Shown here piece by piece: positions 1 to 7,835 of a DNA stretch of 64,000 nt. Under the pieces are notes generated by a model. The model saw nothing but the letters and a program-made list of their open reading frames with translations, did no database searches and was not told the origin of the DNA. The position numbers were made by a program, and so were the translations under genes. The stretch is from Bdellovibrio bacteriovorus (lineage in GTDB: Bacteria; Bdellovibrionota; Bdellovibrionia; Bdellovibrionales; Bdellovibrionaceae). How positions within the stretch are numbered: position 1 is the stretch's first letter; every line of letters starts with the position of its first letter. The DNA lies in the NCBI RefSeq assembly GCF_025558485.1, contig NZ_CP102930.1:2294001-2358000 (forward strand), written 5' to 3'.

Positions 1-970
1 CTAAATAACCCGTGCTTTCCAAAAGACCGATGGCAATAAACAGAATGAAAATCTGAGGCACAAACACCATGAAGGCGGCAAAGCTTGCCACCACTCCGTT
101 TGCCAGGAAATCCGCCCACAAAGTGCCCGGCCCCATCGCCGCCACTTGTTCACCCAACGCCGAGAACCAGCCGTCAATCGTATCCATAAATGGCGTTGCC
201 AGCCAGAACACGCTGGCAAACAAACCACCCATGATCAGAATAAAGAAAGCAAACCCAAATACAGGATGCAAAAGAAAGCGATCCAGTTTTTCTGTGGTCG
301 CCACAATGCGATTCAAACGCTCCAGCGCATGATCCGTTTTATGTCTTAGCGCCTCTTGAGCAATGCGTTCGCATTCTTTCAGCTTTTGTTCTTGCAGTTC
401 AAATCCCCAAGGCACAGGCCGGGACGGCACTTGTGTGGACCCCAGCCCCTTGGCTGCGGTCACAATTTCGCGAAGACCTCCGGCCAGCAGACCATCAAAA
501 GCCAGCACCGGACAACCGAACGTCTGGCTGAGGTAATTAAAATCCACCTCAACACCTTCACGGCGCAGAAGATCCGACATGGTGATCACCACCATCATCG
601 GGAAGCCGGTTTCTTTCAGCTGCATCACCAGTTGCAGGTGGCGGGAGATTTGCGTTCCATCCACCACAACAACGATGCCATCAATTTTTTTTACTTTTGG
701 ATTTTCATAGATCGAACGCAGAGTCACCCATTCGTCCGCGGATTTTGGATGCAGGCTGTAGGTGCCCGGCGTATCCATTGCCATCAATCCCTCACCCAAA
801 TGAGAAGCCAAATGACCAATGGAAAATTCCACAGTGGCCCCGGGATAGTTCACAGTTTTAAAACGTGATCCCGTCAGCCAGTTATACAGCGTCGTTTTGC
901 CGGAATTCGGCGCGCCCACCAGAGCAATGCATTTTTCTTCAACTGTTACTTCAACGTCACTAGAGCGCAT
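1..970 (-). CDS. feoB: Ferrous iron transporter B, N-terminal part (runs off window)
   Basis: FeoB is the inner-membrane Fe(II) permease with a cytosolic G domain. The first 323 residues are present and the gene continues past base 1. The start ATG at 970 overlaps the end of feoA by 25 bases. Residues 19-27 are the P-loop GAPNSGKTT (the family usually has GNPNSGKTT), followed by the switch I motif NYPGATVE and the G3 motif DTPGTYSL. The G4 position reads TMSD where NxxD is expected. After the helical insertion the first membrane segments follow, and the visible part ends in LLESTGYL, a conserved FeoB stretch. The feoA-feoB order and overlap support translation as one operon. Identification is firm; only the C-terminal membrane part is missing. 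Confidence 0.95.
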   Translation of the reverse strand, partial: MRSSDVEVTVEEKCIALVGAPNSGKTTLYNWLTGSRFKTVNYPGATVEFSIGHLASHLGEGLMAMDTPGTYSLHPKSADEWVTLRSIYENPKVKKIDGIVVVVDGTQISRHLQLVMQLKETGFPMMVVITMSDLLRREGVEVDFNYLSQTFGCPVLAFDGLLAGGLREIVTAAKGLGSTQVPSRPVPWGFELQEQKLKECERIAQEALRHKTDHALERLNRIVATTEKLDRFLLHPVFGFAFFILIMGGLFASVFWLATPFMDTIDGWFSALGEQVAAMGPGTLWADFLANGVVASFAAFMVFVPQIFILFIAIGLLESTGYL

Positions 971-1176
971 GCGGCTTCCTCACTTCTCAGGGCCAGAAAG
1001 CTGGTGTTAAAGCGAATCAACAAAGGGCCACCAAATGGAGCTTTTCCCAAAATCGTGATCAAAGAGCCGACTCTCAGCCCCATCTCATGCAGTCGTTCCC
1101 GCAAAACGTCCTCACCAGTAAAACCAGTGATCTCGACCTGTTGCCCGGTTTTGATCGCAGTGTCGTGTAACTTCAT
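946..1176 (-). CDS. feoA: Ferrous iron transport accessory protein A
   Basis: A protein of 76 residues with the SH3-like FeoA fold. The pattern GFTGEDVLRERLHEMGL followed by VGS and a late FGGPLLIRF strand is typical of the family, as is the length. It is the first gene of a feoAB operon and overlaps feoB by 25 bases. FeoA is a small cytosolic partner needed for FeoB-dependent Fe(II) uptake. No clear Fur box was recognised in the short upstream region. Confidence 0.92.
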   Translation of the reverse strand: MKLHDTAIKTGQQVEITGFTGEDVLRERLHEMGLRVGSLITILGKAPFGGPLLIRFNTSFLALRSEEAACALVTLK

Positions 1177-1361
1177 ACTTTGCCTCTGTATCTATGGCTC
1201 TTTGTTAAGTTCTTGCCGACTCAAAGGGAAGCCCTTTAACCCGGCTTTTGGGCGTTGAAAACCAAATGAAAATGATCCTGAGCTCCACTCAAACACCCTA
1301 TCTTAGTCCGGTTTTTAGGACCTTTGGTTAAGTTCCCGCGGCCAAAGCCGATCCGAAGTCC

Positions 1362-2420
1362 ATGGATTTTAGTATTAAGACTTCTATCAGTATTAGCAGC
1401 TTGATCCTTCTGACCCACCTTCCGGCAGCGGCCTCTCAGTTATTCTATTCGCCCGCTTTATGCCCTCCGGAAAACCTTACCATCTTTGTGACGAATAAAT
1501 CCTCAGAACCGCAAAGAGTCTGGACTCAAATAAGATTCGATCAGGACATTGATGAGCTCCACCATGATCTGGACCCCAAGTCCCAGATTAAAATTCGCGG
1601 TACGGAGTTCTTGCCAACGCAAAGAGGCTTTTCTATCAAGGCCTGGGACAAAAATACCGTGCAAGTCACCAGCACTTGCTCAGATTCTTTCAGCACCCCT
1701 TTAACTGATACGACCTCCCCTGAAGTCACCCACTGGCTGCCGTCCTCTGTGCAAACTGTGAAGCTTCATATTATGAACCTTTACTTGAAGTCCAACTCAG
1801 TTCAGCTTAAGGCCTACAACCGACTGGGGGTCGCCGTGGCAGAACGCCAGGTTGAGTTGAAAAACTATTATGATACGGAAATCTTCAAATGGTCCTTGGG
1901 ACAGGATGTGGCTCGCATCGAGGTCCAAGGTCAGGAACGCCTGCATTCGGTTCTAACTTATGACAATGGCACATCTGAACAAGTCAGCCCGGCTGTGGCG
2001 ATGAAGCCGGTTTCTTTACCGGTGGATACTTCCAAAACTTACTTTATGGTCTCCACCCGGGATGCCCGCCCTGAAGAGGCTTTTGTGATTGCTTTGGATA
2101 AGCCCGAATTGATCGCCACGGCTCGCGAGCAGATTCGCAACCCGGCTTTGGAAAAAATCGTGGTGGCGGGAATTGAACTGGGTCATGGTGGATTTAATCG
2201 TGCCCTTCTGGCGCGTGACAAGGCTCCGTATTCCTGGTCAGTGAATCGTGTGGATGCCTTTGCAGATTTTGCCCATATCGACTGCGATGGCAGCCCTGAG
2301 CTGACCGAAGAGCGCCTGATGCAAAAACTGAATGAAGGTGGTCGCATCTGTTTCTGGCGCTATCGTGTGGTGAAGGAACTTTCTGCGGAAGAGGTTTCTT
2401 CCGGAAAACTTAAGCCTTAG
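1362..2420 (+). CDS. Secreted protein of unknown function
   Basis: A protein of 352 residues that begins with a short basic stretch, a hydrophobic core and an AAAS region, so it probably carries a Sec signal peptide cut near residue 25. The rest is rich in beta-type sequence and contains a few cysteines (one near residue 34, one near 105, late ones near 315 and 335), compatible with disulfides in the periplasm or outside. I do not recognise a family. It is divergent from feoA and converges on the PTPS-like gene, with which it shares 11 bases at the 3' ends. The ribosome binding site is weak. Confidence 0.75.
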   Translation: MDFSIKTSISISSLILLTHLPAAASQLFYSPALCPPENLTIFVTNKSSEPQRVWTQIRFDQDIDELHHDLDPKSQIKIRGTEFLPTQRGFSIKAWDKNTVQVTSTCSDSFSTPLTDTTSPEVTHWLPSSVQTVKLHIMNLYLKSNSVQLKAYNRLGVAVAERQVELKNYYDTEIFKWSLGQDVARIEVQGQERLHSVLTYDNGTSEQVSPAVAMKPVSLPVDTSKTYFMVSTRDARPEEAFVIALDKPELIATAREQIRNPALEKIVVAGIELGHGGFNRALLARDKAPYSWSVNRVDAFADFAHIDCDGSPELTEERLMQKLNEGGRICFWRYRVVKELSAEEVSSGKLKP

Positions 2421-2904
2421 TCGGTGCGATGGTGGAAGCCCCCTGCCCGCGGGTTTCCTCGACATACACACGCACGGCTTTAACCCCATACTGTTTAAAT
2501 TCGGCATGGAATTCTTCTGCCAACAGACGGGAAAGCTGTTCCACGCTGGTGTTTGTCACCGGCAACAAAGTCACTTCGTTTAGCGGGAAAACATAGAACC
2601 GGTCGCGGAAAGTGACTTCCAGGGATTTCTCTGTTTTTTTGAATTTCATATCTTTTTGTTTTTCCGGCAACAGTACGATTTCATCCCACTGATCCAGACG
2701 AGCTTTGATGTATTTCTTGAAAACGTTGAAATCCAAAAAATAACCGTCAGCGTGAAGTTCGGCCTCAGACGGGGTTTTAATGTCCACTTTCACCTGGTAG
2801 TTATGACCATGCAGACGCTCGGCGTGCGTTTCGTCAAAGATCAGAAAATGTGCCGCTGAAAATTTGAAATTTTGCTTCGCCAAATGCAATGTGGTCGTGG
2901 ACAT
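2410..2904 (-). CDS. 6-pyruvoyl-tetrahydropterin synthase family protein, PTPS-III-like
   Basis: A COG0720 (T-fold) enzyme of about 164 residues. The zinc histidines are visible in FSAAH and in LHGHNY. The catalytic Cys position of QueD is Ala here, but a Glu precedes Leu-His-Gly-His in the form ExxHGH (ERLHGH). In this family ExxHGH marks PTPS-III, which converts dihydroneopterin triphosphate to 6-hydroxymethyl-dihydropterin and can replace FolB in folate synthesis. A VEETRG segment near the C terminus supplies the late conserved Glu. Start ATG at 2904 is preferred because GAGGTGA lies just upstream; a GTG at 2910 is also in frame. It lies head to head with a QueD-like gene 29 bases away. 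The family is certain; the PTPS-III assignment rests on the motif. Confidence 0.85.
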   Translation of the reverse strand: MSTTTLHLAKQNFKFSAAHFLIFDETHAERLHGHNYQVKVDIKTPSEAELHADGYFLDFNVFKKYIKARLDQWDEIVLLPEKQKDMKFKKTEKSLEVTFRDRFYVFPLNEVTLLPVTNTSVEQLSRLLAEEFHAEFKQYGVKAVRVYVEETRGQGASTIAPTKA

Positions 2905-2933
2905 AATCACCTCGGAATGACTATAGTAGTAGC

Positions 2934-3293
2934 ATGAAATTCGAACTCAAGCAGCATTTTCAAATTGAATCCGCCCGATTCCTGCCACACCTTCCGGCAA
3001 GCCATCCCTGCTCTCGTATGCATGGACACAGCTTTAAGCTGATCCTGACATTGGTGGGTGATTTAGACCCTCAAATTGGCTGGGTGATTGATTACAATGA
3101 CATTCAGGCCGTGATGAAGCCTATTCTGGAACAGATTGACCATCGTGTTTTGAATGAGGTTCCGGGTCTTGAGAATCCGACGTCGGAACTGCTGGCGAAA
3201 TGGCTATTTGATAAAGCCCGTGCCGTGCTACCGACTTTGACAAAAATCACTGTGGCAGAAACACCCCTGACAGAGTGTTCCTACCCGGCGTAG
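2934..3293 (+). CDS. queD: 6-carboxy-5,6,7,8-tetrahydropterin synthase, QueD-like
   Basis: A protein of 119 residues that aligns end to end with E. coli QueD, including CxxxHGH (CSRMHGH), GWVIDYND, DHRVLN, ENPTSE and the late VAETP Glu. QueD makes the 6-carboxy-tetrahydropterin precursor of queuosine and other deazapurines. The first zinc histidine (AAH in E. coli) is replaced by Arg in the stretch ESARFLPHLP, which is odd for a zinc enzyme. The His four residues later, in LPHLP, is conserved in both proteins. A possible -10 element TATAGT at 2922-2927 would give a nearly leaderless mRNA. A second queuosine gene, queG, lies at 40.3 kb. Confidence 0.85.
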   Translation: MKFELKQHFQIESARFLPHLPASHPCSRMHGHSFKLILTLVGDLDPQIGWVIDYNDIQAVMKPILEQIDHRVLNEVPGLENPTSELLAKWLFDKARAVLPTLTKITVAETPLTECSYPA

Positions 3294-3300
3294 TCACTTC

Positions 3301-4128
3301 TTAGGAAATCAGGCTGGCATTCACCCGAACTGCCGGTCCCAGATTCAGATTCTTTTCAAACTTCTGACGGAACGCTGGCGGATACAACATTACCACTGTG
3401 GAACCCATGCGGAACATACCCAGCTCAGATCCCTTATGAACAGGAATTTCCGGTGAATAGTGCTTATGCTGGAAAATATGCGGGCCTTTTTGATTTCCGC
3501 GAATTGTTTCATCAAAGCTCAAGACAATATGACCGACGTTTGTAGCTCCGACAAACACCACACCCACCGGGCCCAGGTCTGTTTGAATTTCAACCAACAC
3601 ACGTTCATTCACAGAAAATAAATTCGGCACATTGCTGGTGCTCCATTCATTCACCGGCCACAACTCACCCGGCATATATCTGACATCCGTGATCTGCCCG
3701 TCCACTGGCGAATGCACACGATGATAATCCGTAGGGCAAAGATAGTAGGTCATAAAGAAACCGCCAGCCCACTTTTTGGAACAATCCGGATCTTGAGTAA
3801 ACTCGCTTAGTTTATAGGTATGTCCTTTGGCCTGAATCAGGGTGCCGTTGTCAATGGGGGCGGCTTGAGTGATTTTGCTGTCAGCCGGATGCACCGCCCA
3901 CGAATTCCCCACAGGGCGAAGACCTGCTTTCAAACGACGCACAAAGAACTCGCCAATAGAAGGATACTCGCTATAGGCTTTTTCAGCCTCATTCAGGTCG
4001 ATATTATACATCCAGGCAAAGCCACGGATAGACAGACGAGCCCATAAAGAAGGCCCCTGCCAATGCATGAAATAACCGATCCAGCGGCTGAGACGACGTT
4101 TTGGAAGAATTCTTGTAATTGCTGACAT
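3301..4128 (-). CDS. psd: Phosphatidylserine decarboxylase proenzyme
   Basis: A 275-residue enzyme that makes phosphatidylethanolamine from phosphatidylserine at the inner membrane. The self-cleavage and pyruvoyl site is visible as MGSTVVML near the C terminus, and DYHRVHSPVDG contains the conserved His/Asp region. EYPSIGEFFVRRLK near the N terminus is also typical. A TTG at 4179 is in frame, but ATG at 4128 begins the conserved part and gives a normal length. It is convergent with queD, whose stop is 7 bases away, and divergent from the FAD-dependent dehydrogenase. Confidence 0.93.
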   Translation of the reverse strand: MSAITRILPKRRLSRWIGYFMHWQGPSLWARLSIRGFAWMYNIDLNEAEKAYSEYPSIGEFFVRRLKAGLRPVGNSWAVHPADSKITQAAPIDNGTLIQAKGHTYKLSEFTQDPDCSKKWAGGFFMTYYLCPTDYHRVHSPVDGQITDVRYMPGELWPVNEWSTSNVPNLFSVNERVLVEIQTDLGPVGVVFVGATNVGHIVLSFDETIRGNQKGPHIFQHKHYSPEIPVHKGSELGMFRMGSTVVMLYPPAFRQKFEKNLNLGPAVRVNASLIS

Positions 4129-4243
4129 AGAAATCTTTATATCTAAGACAGACCCCTTTGTCACCAAAAGGACTTTCAAGTATGATAGTTCTCAATACAC
4201 CCCCCATTTTGGTCCTTAACAGGGACCCGGAGTCCAAAGCTGC

Positions 4244-5788
4244 ATGTCCAAGATTTTCCAAAATCTCGAAATTCCTATTGATAATGATCTTGAAGAAAAA
4301 CTCCAGTGGCTGATGCCCGAACACGGGCCTTATCGTATTCTGCGCCAAAGCGTGGATGCCCGTAGATCCCATTCCCCTCACTTTGTTTATACTGTCGAAG
4401 TCGCTGAAAAAGGCGAAGCCCTGTCTTTGCCGGAATTTAAAATGGAGCGCCTTGAAAACCCCAAGGAAAAGCCCCTGATTGTGGGTACGGGCCCGGCGGG
4501 TTTATTTGCGGCCCTGCGCTTTGTTGAACGGGGTGTGCCTTGCGTGCTGTTTGAACGTGGTTCTGACAGTGGCGAGCGCATCAAGGGCATCAATCAATAC
4601 TGGCGTTATGGCAAGCTGGACCCGCGCAACAATGTCTGTTTCGGTGAAGGTGGAGCAGGCCTCTATTCTGATGGCAAGCTGATCACACGTATCAAATCCC
4701 CGCACATTCCTTATGTGATGAACCGTCTGGTGCAGTTTGGCGCGCCGGAGGAAATCCAATGGCTGTCAAATCCTCATGTGGGATCGGACCGTATTCGCCG
4801 GGTGATTCCGAAACTGCGTGAATTCCTGCGCGCCAATGGTTGCGAAATTCATTTCAACACTCAGGTCACTGAAGTCTTATTGGAAGGCAAGCAAGTCGTC
4901 GGCGTGCGCACTGAGCACGGAACTGAATTCCGTTCGCCTCACGTGGTGATGGCTACGGGGCACTCGGCGGAAGACATGATCAACCACTTGCGTGATATTG
5001 GTGTCAAACTGGATGGAAAGTCTTTTGCGATGGGTCTGCGTGTGGAACATTCTCAAGCGTCCATCAACAAAATCCAATATCGTCAGTTTTCCGAGCACCC
5101 GAAACTGGGGGCCGCGAACTATAAGCTGGCTCACCACGACAACAAATCCGGCATTGGGGTTTATTCCTTCTGCATGTGTCCGGGCGGCTATGTTCTGTCT
5201 TCAGGCACTGAGGCCGACGGTATCGTGTGCAACGGAATGAGTAACTACAATCGCAATTCCCCGTTTGCCAATGCCGCGATCGTGGTCAGTATTGATCATG
5301 AAAAGAACTTCGGTGATGACGTCTTTGGTGGCATGAAAATGCGCCGTGAACTGGAAACCCGCGCTTATCAATCTGTTTTGAAGGCCGGAGGCACCCGTGA
5401 ACTTCCTGCCCAGAATCTTTTGGACTTCCTGTATGGCACCAACAGCAAAACCGGCCCACGCCCTTTGCGTGCGGGGTCTTCTCCATCAGGGGCTTTGAAC
5501 ATCCGCTTGGATGAACTGTTGCCAAACAATATGCGCGATCGTCTGCGCGAAGGCTTTGAAAAATTCCAAAGCAGCATGAAAGGCTTTTTGGTCGAAGACG
5601 CCCAAGTGTACGGCGTGGAATCCCGCACAAGCTGTCCCGTTCGCGTGACCCGCGATGATGAAACACTGGAAAGCGTTTCCCACAAAGGTCTTTACCCCGC
5701 AGGTGAAGGCGCTGGCTACGCCGGAGGAATCACCTCCGCCGCCTGCGACGGCGTTCGCATCGCCGAAAAGATCATCGCCCAACTTTAA
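4244..5788 (+). CDS. FAD-dependent dehydrogenase (COG2509-like)
   Basis: A 514-residue flavoprotein. The dinucleotide-binding motif GTGPAGLFAALRF lies near residue 82, followed by a conserved FGEGGAGLYSDGKL block. A C-terminal PAGEGAGYAGGITSAACDG motif closes the FAD site. This arrangement is typical of uncharacterised bacterial FAD-dependent dehydrogenases of the COG2509 type. About 80 residues precede the FAD domain and form the small N-terminal domain usual in this family. The substrate is unknown. The gene is single and is followed at once by the first copy of an AAAAGGTGCCTG repeat. Confidence 0.88.
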   Translation: MSKIFQNLEIPIDNDLEEKLQWLMPEHGPYRILRQSVDARRSHSPHFVYTVEVAEKGEALSLPEFKMERLENPKEKPLIVGTGPAGLFAALRFVERGVPCVLFERGSDSGERIKGINQYWRYGKLDPRNNVCFGEGGAGLYSDGKLITRIKSPHIPYVMNRLVQFGAPEEIQWLSNPHVGSDRIRRVIPKLREFLRANGCEIHFNTQVTEVLLEGKQVVGVRTEHGTEFRSPHVVMATGHSAEDMINHLRDIGVKLDGKSFAMGLRVEHSQASINKIQYRQFSEHPKLGAANYKLAHHDNKSGIGVYSFCMCPGGYVLSSGTEADGIVCNGMSNYNRNSPFANAAIVVSIDHEKNFGDDVFGGMKMRRELETRAYQSVLKAGGTRELPAQNLLDFLYGTNSKTGPRPLRAGSSPSGALNIRLDELLPNNMRDRLREGFEKFQSSMKGFLVEDAQVYGVESRTSCPVRVTRDDETLESVSHKGLYPAGEGAGYAGGITSAACDGVRIAEKIIAQL

Positions 5789-5798
5789 AAGGTGCCTG
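5787..5798 (+). repeat. AAAAGGTGCCTG repeat, single arm
   Basis: A 12-base word overlapping the stop codon of the FAD dehydrogenase. The same word begins the large hairpin 50 bases downstream and recurs, in either orientation, near 9.6 and 49.5 kb. It may be a degenerate half of the same palindromic element. Confidence 0.6.
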
Positions 5799-5848
5799 CC
5801 GCCCCCCCTCCCAGCCTTTCTGGCCACGGCGCAGCAAGAGAAAAAGGA

Positions 5849-5904
5849 AAAAGGTGCCTGGTGATTTTTTAGCCATTTGGCTTAAAAATCACCAGGCACC
5901 TTTT
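5849..5904. repeat. Long hairpin (palindromic repeat element), possible terminator
   Basis: The arms 5849-5874 and 5879-5904 are complementary over 26 bases with one mismatch and a four-base loop. The outer part is AAAAGGTGCCTGG/CCAGGCACCTTTT; the inner part is AT-rich. It lies between the FAD dehydrogenase and the secreted repeat protein. The A-run before and T-run after the stem would let it terminate transcription in both directions. The outer word recurs elsewhere in the window, which suggests a dispersed REP-like family rather than an ordinary terminator. Confidence 0.8.
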
Positions 5905-5958
5905 GTCTTGGCTTGGTGCTTGCAAATGTCCTTCTTCGTCAAAAATGAAGGGGGATTC

Positions 5959-7644
5959 ATGACACTAAAACCACTAATCGGAGCCATTGTGACTCTGATG
6001 ATCGGAGCTTCAACATTTGCAGCTCCGCAAGAAACCAAGCAAACCGTACTAACACGCACCACTCAATCCGGAACCACAGTAAGAGGCGAGCTTTCTGCCA
6101 ACGTTTACAAACAAGAGCCCTATCAGGCCAATTACACGGAACAAGTTCCTTATCAAGCCGAAGAAACCTACTATGTCGATGTCCCTTATCAGGCTGAAGA
6201 AACTTATACTGTTGATGTCCCCTACCAAACCACTGAAACATACTACGAAAATGTTCCTTACACGGAACGTGTAGCTTACACAGACTACGAGGAATACTGG
6301 GATACTGAATATCAATGCCGCAACGTCACCAAATATCGTCAGGAATGTTCCAACGAACGCCTGTGCGAACCCGGTGGACGCACCTGTCAGCCCATCACTG
6401 AGTGCGGCACCAATGCCCACGGAGAGCGTATCTGTAAAACACGTAACGAGTGCACCGAAGGTCCTCGCGTCTGCCGTGACGTTCCTCAATGCCGTCAGGT
6501 TCCCTACACTGATCGTGAGTGCAGCAACGAACGCGTTCGCAAAACCCGTCCTGTAACCCGCTACCGTGACGAAACCCATTACAGACAGGAACTGCGCACT
6601 CGCACTGTGACTAAATACCGTCAAGAGACCAGAACTCGCACCGTGACCAAACACCGTTCCGAAGCACGCACACGCACTGTCACAAAATACCGTGAAGAAA
6701 CACGTTGCTGCGTAACTAAATACAGAGACGTGTTCGATCACCAGTACACTCAACCAGTGTCTGTGATCTTCCCGCAAGAAGCGGCATTGTTGGCTGGTGA
6801 AACTGAACAGATCAAACTGGTTCTGGGCGGCACGGAAGCAAAACCTGAAGTACAATTGACCATCCAGTCTGAAATCTTCACTTATGTTGTTGCAGAGTCC
6901 AAACAAGAAGGCCGTGAAAAAGTCTTCGTGGTCAAGACAACTCCGAAGTGGAACGACAGCAACGCAGGAACTGCCACAGTGACAGGTCTGAAACTTCAGT
7001 TCACTAAAGGACAAGGTCAAATCACTTTCAAAGAATCCATCGGTGCGGCACGCGTGACATCTGTTTACACAGTGGTTATCCGTGATCAACAAAGTCAGGC
7101 CGTGGTCTTTGAACAACGTGCGGAAAACACCGCCGCTAAGATCGTGACGATTGCGACTCCGGGCCTGGCTCGTGAAGGTCAGTACAGCATCCAGTTGCGT
7201 GTGGAACGTCATGGTGCCAACGTGGCTTCCGGAGCTTTGAGCTTCGAACAAACCGCTCTTTATGAAAAGAAAGACCTGGACCAGGACGAAATTCAGAACC
7301 TGAAAAATGCGTCTCAGGTGCAGATCCTGCGCATCGAAGGCACAGGGGCTGAGCGCGTGGTGATCATTCGCGACCAGACTCCGGCGATGGAAGAGGTTCA
7401 ATCCCAGTACAAACTGGTTGTTTGGAAAAAACTGTCCAATGGCAAGATTGAATGGTTGGGAGAAAAGAACTTCACTCGTGAAACCATCACTTTGGCGGGA
7501 GATGAACTGGGTATCGCTCTGAAAGCGATCAACCTGAACCCATCTTCTTCCACAAAACTGTACATGGACCTTGTGGTTCGTCGTGACAGCGCTCAGTACC
7601 TGGGCGGCCAAAAAGTTCAGTTTATCGTGAATAAAACCTTCTAA
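5959..7644 (+). CDS. Secreted Tyr/Arg repeat protein of unknown function
   Basis: A 561-residue protein. ATG at 5959 is preceded by GAAGGGGG and starts a clear signal peptide (basic start, hydrophobic core, STFAAP). Residues about 45-110 hold repeats of the form VPYQAEETYxVD, rich in Tyr and Glu. A Cys-rich segment of some 75 residues follows, with pairs such as CRNVTKYRQEC and a late CC. Then come at least three copies of TRTVTKYRxE (Thr/Arg/Tyr). The C-terminal half (from about residue 270) looks like a beta-rich globular region without repeats. I recognise no family. A strong terminator follows. A separate upstream ATG at 5854 lies inside the hairpin repeat and is unlikely. Confidence 0.85.
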   Translation: MTLKPLIGAIVTLMIGASTFAAPQETKQTVLTRTTQSGTTVRGELSANVYKQEPYQANYTEQVPYQAEETYYVDVPYQAEETYTVDVPYQTTETYYENVPYTERVAYTDYEEYWDTEYQCRNVTKYRQECSNERLCEPGGRTCQPITECGTNAHGERICKTRNECTEGPRVCRDVPQCRQVPYTDRECSNERVRKTRPVTRYRDETHYRQELRTRTVTKYRQETRTRTVTKHRSEARTRTVTKYREETRCCVTKYRDVFDHQYTQPVSVIFPQEAALLAGETEQIKLVLGGTEAKPEVQLTIQSEIFTYVVAESKQEGREKVFVVKTTPKWNDSNAGTATVTGLKLQFTKGQGQITFKESIGAARVTSVYTVVIRDQQSQAVVFEQRAENTAAKIVTIATPGLAREGQYSIQLRVERHGANVASGALSFEQTALYEKKDLDQDEIQNLKNASQVQILRIEGTGAERVVIIRDQTPAMEEVQSQYKLVVWKKLSNGKIEWLGEKNFTRETITLAGDELGIALKAINLNPSSSTKLYMDLVVRRDSAQYLGGQKVQFIVNKTF

Positions 7645-7659
7645 CGGTCCTGAAGGTTA

Positions 7660-7698
7660 CGGCCCCGCTTCTCCACCTATGGAAGCGGGGCCGTTTTT
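7660..7698 (+). terminator. Intrinsic terminator after the YR-repeat gene
   Basis: A perfect 12-base-pair GC-rich stem (7660-7671 with 7682-7693), a 10-base loop and then TTTTT. It is placed 15 bases after the stop codon of the repeat protein. Confidence 0.92.
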
Positions 7699-7835
7699 AT
7701 TTCTGAAACACCCTCTCATTATGAGACTTTCACCGAAGGTCCGGGCATTTCCACAAAGCCTCAACAATTCTGGCTTTAAATTTATGATGAGTGGAATGAA
7801 TTTTTGTCCGATACTACCTTGAAGGTGCTTCAGCC

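Noticed and set aside
1-228. A 75-codon frame at the left edge, minus strand
   Set aside because: It lies within feoB in another frame and is Trp/Arg rich.
5854-5958. N-terminal extension of the YR-repeat protein
   Set aside because: It would translate the hairpin repeat and hide the signal peptide that starts at 5959.
6049-7611. A 520-codon open frame on the minus strand across the YR-repeat gene
   Set aside because: It is antisense to a gene with signal peptide, SD and terminator; the open frame comes from its repeat codon use.
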